A DNA stretch of 64,000 nucleotides from NCBI RefSeq assembly GCF_000759535.1, contig NZ_CP009455.1, positions 3,038,001 through 3,102,000 of the forward strand, written 5' to 3'. The DNA is from Pseudomonas cremoricolorata (GTDB lineage Bacteria; Pseudomonadota; Gammaproteobacteria; Pseudomonadales; Pseudomonadaceae). Below, piece by piece: positions 14,755-21,955 of the stretch. The translations under genes and the position numbers were made by a program. How positions within the stretch are numbered: the first letter of the stretch is position 1; each line of letters begins with the position of its first letter. The notes under the pieces were generated by a model. The model had not been told where the DNA came from. It was given only the letters and a program-made list of their open reading frames with translations, and did not search any database.

Positions 14755-15114
14755 ATGAGTCCTATGAAAATCAGTGACGAGACCTATCGCCAAATTGCGG
14801 AACTGGGCGAAGGGTTCGATGTGAATGCCCTGTGGCTCAACTTGGCCCAAGCGTTATCTCAGTCAGGTTTCGAAGAGCGCAAAACGCTTTTCCTACAGCT
14901 CTTGCGCAGGCTGCTCACCGAGGGGCGGGTCAAGCTGGCGGCTGATTCATTTTTGACCGGCAGCGTTGAGGAACAGGTTGACGCCTACCTTCAAGCCTTT
15001 CCTGATGAGGGTCAGCTGGATGAAGACGTTTTTTGGCTGAACAGCAAAGGTGAATGCTGGGTGCCGGGAGGTTTGGTCTGGTGCTTCGAGGACGGTCGCG
15101 AAGTGTGGACGTGA
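14755..15114 (+). CDS. DUF596-like protein, possible orphan immunity protein
   Basis: 119 aa, GGAG 11 bp before ATG 14755 (a second ATG at 14764 is possible). The sequence starts ISDETYRQIAELGEGFDVN and continues FEERKTLFLQLLRRLLTEGR, KLAADSFLTGSVEEQVD and a Trp-rich end (VFWLNS, VPGGLVWCFEDGREVW). The acidic, helical pattern resembles DUF596 proteins, which I recall next to contact-dependent inhibition or polymorphic toxin genes; this link is from memory. It overlaps by ATGA the end of an upstream frame of which only the last residues are plausible coding, as if its partner was lost. Low-GC surroundings suggest transfer. Confidence 0.6.
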   Translation: MSPMKISDETYRQIAELGEGFDVNALWLNLAQALSQSGFEERKTLFLQLLRRLLTEGRVKLAADSFLTGSVEEQVDAYLQAFPDEGQLDEDVFWLNSKGECWVPGGLVWCFEDGREVWT

Positions 15115-15283
15115 GGCGATGGGATGGAACAAGGAGGCTTGAGCCAGTTCCTCTGCATCGGTGCATCCAGCCGGCGAGCTGATCTCACCTGAACGAATCA
15201 GGTAACTTCGAACCCAACACCTTAGCGTGTGAACGCTTCCAATACAGTCCTTAGGCTTTGACCCAGCGTGGTGTAATGCAGTG

Positions 15284-16312
15284 ATGAAGGCACTACTAGC
15301 AGGTTCCGTTCTACTCGCCAGCACATGCTCGACCGTCACGCTGGCGGCCGATGCCGTGCCGGGTGTTCAAGCTGTGTATGGCCAAGAGCTCCAAGGCTTC
15401 ACATACCCATTTCCCTTGCATCATTTCGAGTTCATGTCCCAGGGCCAGCCCTTGAAGATGGGCTACATGGACGTGCCAGCAGCGGGCAAGTCCAATGGCC
15501 GTTCGGTGGTGCTGTTGCACGGGAAAAACTTCTGCGGGGCGACGTGGGAGGACACGATAAAGTCGTTGTCGGCGGCGGGTTATCGTGTCATCGCGCCTGA
15601 CCAGGTGGGCTTTTGTACGTCGACCAAACCTGAGGCTTATCAGTACTCGTTCCAGCAGCTTGCCTCGAATACGCATGAGCTGTTGAACAGCCTGGGCGTA
15701 GATAACGCTGTCGTCATGGGGCACTCGACAGGGGGGATGTTGGCGGCTCGGTATGCGTTGATGTACCCGCAGCAGACCGAGCGGTTGGTGATGGTCAATC
15801 CTATTGGTCTCGAGGATTGGAAGGCGCTGGGTGTGCCTTGGCGCAGTGTCGATCAATGGTATGCGCGCGAACTCAAGGTTTCGGCGCAAGGCATTCGGAC
15901 CTACGAGCAAAACACCTATTACGCCGGGCGTTGGAAGCCTGAGTACGACCGCTGGGTGGATATGCTCGCCGGGCTGAATAATGGCCCGGGGAAAAAGCGT
16001 GTGGCGTGGAATTCGGCGCTGATCTACGACATGATTTTCAACCAGCCGGTCTACTACGAACTGCCGAACCTGAAGGTTCCGACGCTGCTGCTGATTGGGG
16101 ATGCCGACACCACGGCCATTGGCAGCGATATCGCGCCTGCCGAGGTCAAAAAGACGCTGGGCAATTACAAGGTGCTGGGAAAAAGAGCGGCGCAGATGAT
16201 TCCCCATGCACGACTCGTTGAATTCCCCGGGCGAGGGCATGCTCCGCAGATGGAGGATGTCGCGCAGTTCAACCGCACATTGGTGGACGAATTGCACACA
16301 CCGCAGCCATAG
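15284..16312 (+). CDS. exported alpha/beta hydrolase
   Basis: 342 aa from ATG 15284 (a GTG directly before it is also possible; no clear ribosome site). Residues 1-21 form a signal peptide (LLAGSVLLASTCSTVTLA). The hydrolase fold shows the oxyanion region SVVLLHGKNFCG, nucleophile Ser148 in MGHSTGG, acid Asp273 in LLIGDADTT and His319 in GRGHAPQM, a complete catalytic triad. It resembles haloperoxidase/epoxide-hydrolase-type periplasmic enzymes; the substrate is unknown. It stands alone, 169 bp after the island genes, and is convergent with another hydrolase. Confidence 0.85.
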   Translation: MKALLAGSVLLASTCSTVTLAADAVPGVQAVYGQELQGFTYPFPLHHFEFMSQGQPLKMGYMDVPAAGKSNGRSVVLLHGKNFCGATWEDTIKSLSAAGYRVIAPDQVGFCTSTKPEAYQYSFQQLASNTHELLNSLGVDNAVVMGHSTGGMLAARYALMYPQQTERLVMVNPIGLEDWKALGVPWRSVDQWYARELKVSAQGIRTYEQNTYYAGRWKPEYDRWVDMLAGLNNGPGKKRVAWNSALIYDMIFNQPVYYELPNLKVPTLLLIGDADTTAIGSDIAPAEVKKTLGNYKVLGKRAAQMIPHARLVEFPGRGHAPQMEDVAQFNRTLVDELHTPQP

Positions 16313-16350
16313 ATCAGGCCAGGATTTCGGTCAGTCGGGCCAGAGCAATG

Positions 16351-17358
16351 TCAGCCACCAAACAGTGCTTTCTGGCCGGCATCTGAATTGAATATGCCAT
16401 CGGCGCTGTGGCCTACCCCCGGAACGATCAGCAGCCTCTGCCTGTTGACCACATCGGGCTGCTGCTCGACCAAGTGGCTGTAATAACTCAACCCTCTGGC
16501 CAGTCTGAACGGGCCTTGTGCTTGCGCCGCGCAGCTTTTGTCCAGGGCCGGGTGGTTGGGGTCGGTGTCGTTCTCGCCCAATAGATAGGTCACATCCTGT
16601 TGGGTATAGCGGTGCAGCAAGGTCGACGCGTCTTTGCTCGAGGCGTAACTGGGCAGGTCATCGAGGCCGTACTTCCAGGTGTTATAGGCAGGGCAATCTG
16701 CGCTGTTCACCGGCTCTGGACGCCAGGCGTCGAAGTACGCGTAGGACGAGGGATTGGCGACCACGAAGCGTACCGGCACCGAGTCATCTGCGTTGGGTAG
16801 GTGTCGCAGTATCGCGTAACGCTGTACGACCTGGCCTCCGCCGGAATGGCCCGCGATGACGATTTCTTTCAGGTCAGGAAACCTGGATCTGTCATTCAGT
16901 TTGTCGAGAATTTCATCGAAGACATCAAAGCTGCCTAGCGCCGCTGGCCCTACTGCGTTGTCTCCTGCCATCCAGCCTTGAGCCGTCCATCTGAGAATAT
17001 CCGACCCCAGAGCGTTGCGCTGGATATCCTGCGGCGTCAGGAATTGCGGCGCTATAAGAAAAACTTGCTCCTGGCGGGGGGATTTGGACAGTGCTCTAAC
17101 CGCAGTTTTGAAATAGGTGTGGGCATTGCGTAGATGCCCGTGGACGATGAGTATCGCGCTTTGTGTGGAAGCATGTTGAGCGTCCAGGGGGCTCGTTGAC
17201 TCGTACACCGCAGTGCCGGTGAGCCCGTTCCTGACGATCGCCAGCCGATTTTTGACTATGTGCACGTTGGTAGTGTGCTTTGAGCCATCGTTGGGCAAGG
17301 CATCAGTTGTAAGGACCAATCCCAGGCAGAAGGTGACTGCACGTACTGTATTGATCAT
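16351..17358 (-). CDS. exported alpha/beta hydrolase-like protein
   Basis: 335 aa from ATG 17358, where a signal peptide starts (MINTVRAVTFCLGLVLTTDA); the frame is open further upstream. After the leader, AILIVHGHLRN provides the oxyanion loop, IVIAGHSGGGQVVQRYA the nucleophile elbow with Ser in GHSGG, LLGENDTDPNHP a likely acid region and GVGHSADG near the C-terminus the catalytic His. Similar proteins are annotated as hypothetical periplasmic hydrolases in pseudomonads. It is convergent with the neighbouring hydrolase, with 38 bp between, and divergent from a GNAT gene. Confidence 0.8.
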   Translation of the reverse strand: MINTVRAVTFCLGLVLTTDALPNDGSKHTTNVHIVKNRLAIVRNGLTGTAVYESTSPLDAQHASTQSAILIVHGHLRNAHTYFKTAVRALSKSPRQEQVFLIAPQFLTPQDIQRNALGSDILRWTAQGWMAGDNAVGPAALGSFDVFDEILDKLNDRSRFPDLKEIVIAGHSGGGQVVQRYAILRHLPNADDSVPVRFVVANPSSYAYFDAWRPEPVNSADCPAYNTWKYGLDDLPSYASSKDASTLLHRYTQQDVTYLLGENDTDPNHPALDKSCAAQAQGPFRLARGLSYYSHLVEQQPDVVNRQRLLIVPGVGHSADGIFNSDAGQKALFGG

Positions 17359-17483
17359 GCTGTATCCGCAGGCGAGATCATGTGTCCGCCAGTATGTTCC
17401 GCTTGATAAATGCAGGCCATGTTCAAACGAGCTTCCACGCCTGCGCTCCGTATTGAAAGTCTTGTACCAAAGGACTCCCCGCA

Positions 17484-18044
17484 ATGGACAGCAGCCTCCC
17501 CACCTTGCGCACCGACCGCCTCATCCTCACCCCGCTGCAACGCTCGGACGCCCCCACCATCCAGGCGCTGTTCCCCCAGTGGGAGGTGGTGCGCTACCTC
17601 AATAGCCGTATCCCCTGGCCGTACCCCGACGACGGGGCGCTGGTGTATGTGCGCGATCTGGCCTTGCCGGCCATGGCTGAGGGGCGGGAGTGGCATTGGA
17701 TGATGCGTCTGCGTGACGATGTCGAATGTGTGGTCGGCAGCATCAGCCTGTACGACGAGCCGGGCAACAATCGCGGCTTCTGGCTGGCGCCGCAGTGGTG
17801 GGGCCGGGGGTATATGCGTGAGGCGTGCCGGGTGGTGAACCGGTATTGGTTCGAGACGCTGGCGAGGCCTGTGATGCAGGTACCCAAGGCGGTGGCCAAC
17901 ATTGGGTCGCGCAAGGTCTCGGAACATGAGGGCATGCGCAGGGTGGCGGTGCAGGAAGGCGAGTTCGTTGCCGGGTCGATGAGTGTCGAGATCTGGGAGA
18001 TGACCCGGGCTGAGTGGCTGAGCAGCGTTGCTGCTAGCGGCTAG
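17484..18044 (+). CDS. GNAT N-acetyltransferase (RimJ/RimL type)
   Basis: 186 aa. The N-terminus LRTDRLILTPLQRSDAPTIQ is the typical start of RimJ/RimL-like acetyltransferases. VGSISLYDEPGNNRGFWLAP and WGRGYMREACRVV contain the acetyl-CoA pyrophosphate loop and following helix, and IGSRKVSEHEGM the substrate-side helix with a usual Asn/Ser pattern. Acceptor unknown (protein N-terminus, antibiotic or metabolite). It overlaps the convergent MocR gene by 11 bp at the 3' ends. Confidence 0.85.
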   Translation: MDSSLPTLRTDRLILTPLQRSDAPTIQALFPQWEVVRYLNSRIPWPYPDDGALVYVRDLALPAMAEGREWHWMMRLRDDVECVVGSISLYDEPGNNRGFWLAPQWWGRGYMREACRVVNRYWFETLARPVMQVPKAVANIGSRKVSEHEGMRRVAVQEGEFVAGSMSVEIWEMTRAEWLSSVAASG

Positions 18045-19428
18045 CGCAAAGGTTCATCGCTCGCGCCAGCACTTCATAGAGTTTACCGTCGCCTGCCTGG
18101 GCGACATTGAAACGCAGATAGTCCCCCGCCGTGAGCGACTGGCTGAATGCATTGCCTGGTGCCAGTACTACACCGTCTTTCAGGCAAGTTCTGGCCAATA
18201 CAGCGGCATCCATGCGCTCGGGTAGTTGGCACCAGAGGAACATGCCGGCCCTGGGTATGGTCCACGGCTCGATGCCGAGGGCGCTTAGTTTCGGGACGGT
18301 TCTTTCCCGTTCGTCGTTGAGCCGGCGGCGGACACGTTCCATGTGTTTTCGATAGCCGCTGTCGGTAATCGCCTGGTGGATGATATCGGCCGCCAGGCGC
18401 CCGCCGCCGAATGAGGTGGCGATCTTCAGGTCGACCAGGCGCTCGATCCAGTCACCTCTGGCGGCGACGTAGCCGCAACGAATCGAAGCGGAGACGGTTT
18501 TGGAGAAACTGCCGATCTGGATGACCCGAGACAAGCCATCGAAGGCGGCGAGGCGGGGTGCTGGGGTGGTTTCGAAGTCGGCGAAGATATCGTCTTCGAC
18601 GATGACCAGGTTGCAGGCGTCGGCCAACTTCAAAAGTCGGTGCGCCGTCACCGGGGACAGTGTTGCGCCGGTGGGGTTGTGGATGCCGGAGTTGGTGATA
18701 TAGAGCCTTGGTGAATGCGCGGCAAGTGCAGCGCCGAAAGCCTCGATATCTGCGCCCGTTGTGCGGTAAGGCACGCCGACGACGTTGACCCGGTGGGCTT
18801 TGAGCAGGGCCTGGAAGTTGAAGTAGCAGGGGTCGTCCACCAGCACGGTGTCGCCCGGTTCGAGGAGGAAACGGCAGATCAGGTCGATGGCTTGGGTGCC
18901 GGATTCGGTGAGCATGATCTGCTCAGGCGCAGCGTCGATGCCGCTGGCGGCCAGGCGTCGCGACAGAAATTGCCTGAGCGGGCCGTGGCCATGGGGTGAG
19001 GCATATTCGGTCAGCTGCGCAGCACTGGCGCGGGCGACGTTGCGCAGGGCTTTGCGCACCCCCGCTTCGTACAGCCAGGCGGGCGGCAGCCAGCCGCAGC
19101 CTGGTTTCAACGCATCGGTGGCAGTGTCCAGCGACTGGCGCGAGATCCACAACGGGTCGACTTCGCGATCGAGCTTTGGCCCGAGTTCGGTGAGCGCCAG
19201 GGGCGCCACGGGCCCTTCGACGTAGAAGCCCGAGCCCGGACGAGCATAGAGTACGCCCTCGGCGACCAGCCGTTCATAGGCTTCCAGCACCGTGGACACC
19301 GACACCTGCAGGGTTTGCGCCATGGCTCGAACCGAGGGGATTTTCGTCCCAGCCCTGTAGGAACGAGCGGCAATTCTTGCGTGGACCTCCCCCATGACCG
19401 CTGCGATTCGCGTGGTGCTGCGCTTCAT
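18034..19428 (-). CDS. MocR-family regulator (GntR-HTH fused to aminotransferase)
   Basis: 464 aa. Residues 1-71 form a GntR winged helix (IPSVRAMAQTLQVSVSTVLEAYERL, read in parts, then ARPGSGFYVEG). The rest is a fold-type I aminotransferase with LTESGTQAID, DDPCYFNF, NPTGATLSP and the PLP-binding Lys310 in GSFSKT. MocR regulators use PLP or a PLP-amine adduct as effector and usually control a divergent metabolic or transport gene. Here the divergent neighbour is an EamA exporter across a 121-bp gap holding a dyad, so export of an amino compound is the likely target function. The enzyme activity may be lost or residual. Confidence 0.9.
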   Translation of the reverse strand: MKRSTTRIAAVMGEVHARIAARSYRAGTKIPSVRAMAQTLQVSVSTVLEAYERLVAEGVLYARPGSGFYVEGPVAPLALTELGPKLDREVDPLWISRQSLDTATDALKPGCGWLPPAWLYEAGVRKALRNVARASAAQLTEYASPHGHGPLRQFLSRRLAASGIDAAPEQIMLTESGTQAIDLICRFLLEPGDTVLVDDPCYFNFQALLKAHRVNVVGVPYRTTGADIEAFGAALAAHSPRLYITNSGIHNPTGATLSPVTAHRLLKLADACNLVIVEDDIFADFETTPAPRLAAFDGLSRVIQIGSFSKTVSASIRCGYVAARGDWIERLVDLKIATSFGGGRLAADIIHQAITDSGYRKHMERVRRRLNDERERTVPKLSALGIEPWTIPRAGMFLWCQLPERMDAAVLARTCLKDGVVLAPGNAFSQSLTAGDYLRFNVAQAGDGKLYEVLARAMNLCASR

Positions 19429-19460
19429 GGTTTCCTCGACTGTGCGGGCATTGTGGGCAT

Positions 19461-19480
19461 AACAGTTCGGTCAAACTGTT
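19461..19480. promoter_or_regulatory. candidate MocR operator
   Basis: Inverted repeat AACAGTT-6-AACTGTT in the gap between the MocR gene and the divergent EamA gene. A further ACTGTACA follows at 19485-19492, giving repeated ACTGT cores. The position, close to both start codons, fits a shared operator. Confidence 0.45.
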
Positions 19481-19549
19481 GGGGACTGTACATGGCTTCG
19501 CCAACGCTGTCAGTGCTTTACTCGGCGCTGATTTGGCGAGGACTGAGCA

Positions 19550-20419
19550 ATGCAAAACACAACCCGCGGATGGATCAACGGCTTTATCGGCGTGGCGATC
19601 TTCGCCGGCTCGTTACCGGCGACCCGGGTGGCGGTGGCGGACTTCGAGCCGACCTTCCTGACCTGCGCCCGGGCGACGATCGCTGCGCTGTTGGGCGCGC
19701 TGCTGCTGATCATCCTGCGACAACCACGTCCGGCCAAACGTGAGCTGGCGTCCCTGGCGATCACCGCGCTGGGGGTGGTCGTCGGTTTCCCGCTGCTGAC
19801 CGCATTGGCGCTGCAGCACGTGACGTCCGCGCACTCGATCGTCTTCGTCGGACTGTTGCCGTTGTGCACCGCAGGGTTTGCCGTGCTGCGCGGTGGTGAG
19901 CGGCCTCGGCCATTGTTTTGGGTGTTCTCGCTGATCGGCGCAGGGTTGGTCGCGGGCTATGCGTGGCTGGCCGGGGGAGCGGGGTCAGCCCTGGGCGATG
20001 CGCTGATGGTCGCGGCGGTGGTGGTGTGCGGCCTGGGCTATGCCGAAGGGGCGCGGCTGTCGCGGACCCTGGGCGGCTGGCAGGTGATCAGTTGGGCGCT
20101 GCTGCTGGCTTTGCCGTTGATGCTGCTGCTGACCTTGCTCACCTTCCCCGCAGCGCAGGCATTGGCCAAGGTCAGCGCGCCGGCCTGGTTCAGCCTCGGT
20201 TACGTGTCACTGTTCAGCATGCTGCTCGGCTTCGTGTTCTGGTACCGCGGGCTGGTTCAGGGCGGCATCGCGGCGGTGGGGCAACTGCAACTGGTGCAAC
20301 CGTTCCTGGGCCTGGCACTGGCGGCGTTGCTGCTCCACGAGCAGGTCAGTTGGATGATGCTGATGGTCACCCTGGGGGCGGTGGTGTGTGTGGTGGGGGC
20401 TAAACGGTATGCGCGATAG
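19550..20419 (+). CDS. EamA/DMT-family transporter
   Basis: 289 aa, about ten transmembrane helices in two EamA repeats. Visible segments include GFIGVAIFAGSLPATRVAV, TIAALLGALLLIIL, HSIVFVGLLPLCTAGFAVL, VISWALLLALPLMLLLTLL, LGYVSLFSMLLGFVFWYRGL and MLMVTLGAVVCVVGAK. The short motif FWYRGL and the second-repeat Gly/Pro pattern are typical of drug/metabolite exporters such as RhaT/YdcZ relatives. It is divergent from a MocR regulator, which suggests export of an amino acid or other amine controlled by that regulator. The exact substrate is not deducible. Confidence 0.88.
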   Translation: MQNTTRGWINGFIGVAIFAGSLPATRVAVADFEPTFLTCARATIAALLGALLLIILRQPRPAKRELASLAITALGVVVGFPLLTALALQHVTSAHSIVFVGLLPLCTAGFAVLRGGERPRPLFWVFSLIGAGLVAGYAWLAGGAGSALGDALMVAAVVVCGLGYAEGARLSRTLGGWQVISWALLLALPLMLLLTLLTFPAAQALAKVSAPAWFSLGYVSLFSMLLGFVFWYRGLVQGGIAAVGQLQLVQPFLGLALAALLLHEQVSWMMLMVTLGAVVCVVGAKRYAR

Positions 20420-20429
20420 GGGGGCGGCG

Positions 20430-21251
20430 CTATCGAGGGTTATCGGTATTCCAGCGCTCGAACGCAGCCTTCATCCGTCGCGACGTCGAGGCATCGGCCG
20501 GTATCAGATGCTCGATGCGCAGCGAGGCGACGGTGATGTCCAGCGGCATGCCGAAGGTGGTGAAGGTGGACAGAAAACTCAACTCGCCCTCTGCGCTGTG
20601 CACGCGAGTCAGCAGCACGGGGCTGGCGCTTTGTCCTGGCACGTCGTGCTGCGGGCGAGGCAAGGTGCTCAGCCGCTGGGCGAGGGTGGGGTTGCCAAGC
20701 GCTTCCCGCGAGGCGCGTTGCCAGGCCGTGGCGCGGATCTCCTGGGCATTGACCAGGCGATCACCCAGCCCCCCAGGGGCGAGCAAGGTTTGCAGCAGGT
20801 TCAGGCCCGACGCCGCATCGTGCGGTACACCGGCCATCGCCAGTAGCAGCCCGGTGCTGACGTTGGCGGCAATGATGTCCCAGTTGCTGTCGATGACGAT
20901 GGCGGGTGCTGGATCGTTGGCTTGCAGGATGTGCGCGATGGCCCCATGCACCACCTCCAGGGCAGGGGCTTGAAGCGGCGTTGCGGCGTAGCGCGGCGCG
21001 TAGCCTGCGGCGAGAAACACCTCGTTGCATTGCTCCAGCGCGGCACCGAGTGCTGACAGTAATGCGTGCAAGGTGCTCGGGCTGGGTTTGGCACGCGCGG
21101 TCTCGATGCAACTGAGGTGGCGCTGCGAAACCCCGGCGATCAGCGCCAGGTCGAGCTGGCTGAGCCCGGCCTGTCGGCGCAAGTGGCGCAGCTGCTGGCC
21201 GGCGGTCATGGCCGGGGCGGGGGCTTTGCGGTGTGGCGACGGGTCATCCAT
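20430..21251 (-). CDS. XRE regulator with MmyB-like ligand domain
   Basis: 273 aa from ATG 21251 with AAGGAAG about 7 bp upstream; a slightly longer frame lacks such a site. Residues about 17-70 form an XRE helix-turn-helix (QLRHLRRQAGLSQLDLALIA, then SQRHLSCIETARAKPS). The C-terminal two thirds match the MmyB-like PAS-fold ligand domain (VIDSNWDIIAAN, NLLQTLLAP, PVLLTRVHSAEGELSF, TFGMPLDITVASLRIEHLIP). Such regulators often control an adjacent oxidoreductase or detoxification gene and can bind fatty acids. Here it is divergent from a MAPEG operon 96 bp away, its probable target. Confidence 0.88.
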   Translation of the reverse strand: MDDPSPHRKAPAPAMTAGQQLRHLRRQAGLSQLDLALIAGVSQRHLSCIETARAKPSPSTLHALLSALGAALEQCNEVFLAAGYAPRYAATPLQAPALEVVHGAIAHILQANDPAPAIVIDSNWDIIAANVSTGLLLAMAGVPHDAASGLNLLQTLLAPGGLGDRLVNAQEIRATAWQRASREALGNPTLAQRLSTLPRPQHDVPGQSASPVLLTRVHSAEGELSFLSTFTTFGMPLDITVASLRIEHLIPADASTSRRMKAAFERWNTDNPR

Positions 21252-21347
21252 GCCGGGATCTTCCTTGGGTGTTGATGACCTCACAGGTCATTGAGCGCCG
21301 CCAACCCTATCACTACTGTGCCGGCAAACCCTACCGAGGAAACGAGC

Positions 21348-21449
21348 ATGGTACTTAGCATGATTGCGCTGGCAGCGCTGGCGTTGTTTTCGCTGTATAC
21401 CGGCTGGACGATGCTGATGGCCGAACAATCGATGATCGCACTGCGATGA
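21348..21449 (+). CDS. 33-residue membrane peptide coupled to MAPEG gene
   Basis: Short frame MVLSMIALAALALFSLYTGW followed by TMLMAEQSMIALR. GAGGA lies 7 bp before the ATG, an ideal ribosome site, while the downstream MAPEG gene has none of its own. The stop TGA overlaps the MAPEG start as ATGA (21446-21449), a sign of translational coupling. One hydrophobic helix spans nearly the whole peptide. It may be a leader that drives MAPEG translation or a small subunit in the membrane. Divergent from an XRE regulator. Confidence 0.6.
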   Translation: MVLSMIALAALALFSLYTGWTMLMAEQSMIALR

Positions 21450-21874
21450 ACAGCGCTCTGGCCGTATATGCCGGTTGTGTGGTGGTGCTGTTTCTCAAGA
21501 TGTTTGCCTTGTCGTGCTACCAGGGCTTCTACCGCCTGCGGCATAAAGCGTTCACCAACATCGAGGATGCCGCTGTTTTCAAACGCGCTGCCAGGGACCA
21601 GGAACTTGCACCAGTGATTCGAGCGAGCAGGGCGTGGGCGAACGATCTGGAGAACATTCCGGCATTCTTTGCCCTGGGCGGGTTGGCAGTGGCCTTGACT
21701 GTACCGGTCATGCTCACGGTATGGCTGAGCGTGGTGTTCACGCTGGCGAGGGTGCTGCATACCGTCGCGTATCTGAGCGGCGTGCAGCCTTGGCGTACGC
21801 TGTGTTATGGGGTCGGGATTGTCTGTTTGGCAGGGTTATGTGCGGCCATTACGTGGGTGACTATCACAGGTTGA
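21446..21874 (+). CDS. MAPEG-family membrane protein
   Basis: 142 aa, four transmembrane helices. The family signature is clear: RASRAWANDLENIPAFFALG (Arg/Asn/Glu loop and helix start), then VFTLARVLHTVAYLSGVQPW and RTLCYGVG. These match microsomal prostaglandin E synthase-1/MGST1-like MAPEG proteins, whose Arg-x-x-His-Tyr region binds glutathione. Bacterial members are probably glutathione-dependent detoxification enzymes for lipid peroxides or electrophiles. It is translationally coupled to a 33-aa peptide and divergent from an MmyB-type XRE regulator, which may sense the substrate. Confidence 0.85.
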   Translation: MNSALAVYAGCVVVLFLKMFALSCYQGFYRLRHKAFTNIEDAAVFKRAARDQELAPVIRASRAWANDLENIPAFFALGGLAVALTVPVMLTVWLSVVFTLARVLHTVAYLSGVQPWRTLCYGVGIVCLAGLCAAITWVTITG

Positions 21875-21926
21875 TCGGACGTCATCGGCCATAGCTGACG
21901 GTGGTTGTCTTTGGCTTGGGCCGCGA

Positions 21927-21945
21927 GGGGCTGCAAGGCAGCCCC
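21927..21945. terminator. hairpin between convergent genes, repeat copy 2
   Basis: GGGGCTGC-AAG-GCAGCCCC, an 8-bp perfect stem in the 81-bp gap between MAPEG and the convergent chemoreceptor gene. The flanking bases match the unit at 665-692. Probably a bidirectional terminator built from a dispersed palindrome. Confidence 0.5.
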
Positions 21946-21955
21946 AGGCAATCGG

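Larger units (their letters stand above)
6440..15114. mobile_element. dusA-associated genomic island or reduced prophage (right end uncertain)
   Basis: The block begins directly at the 5' end of dusA with a tyrosine integrase. It carries phage-type genes (PrtN-like activator, solitary C5 cytosine methyltransferase, small zinc-finger and membrane proteins), a candidate toxin-antitoxin operon, AT-rich DNA with a simple repeat, a umuC remnant and a DUF596-like gene. Normal chromosomal codon use resumes with the hydrolase at 15284. No capsid, tail, terminase, replication or lysis gene is present. I could not find a repeated dusA 5' fragment at the right, so the right boundary is a guess between about 13.8 and 15.2 kb. 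Confidence 0.65.
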
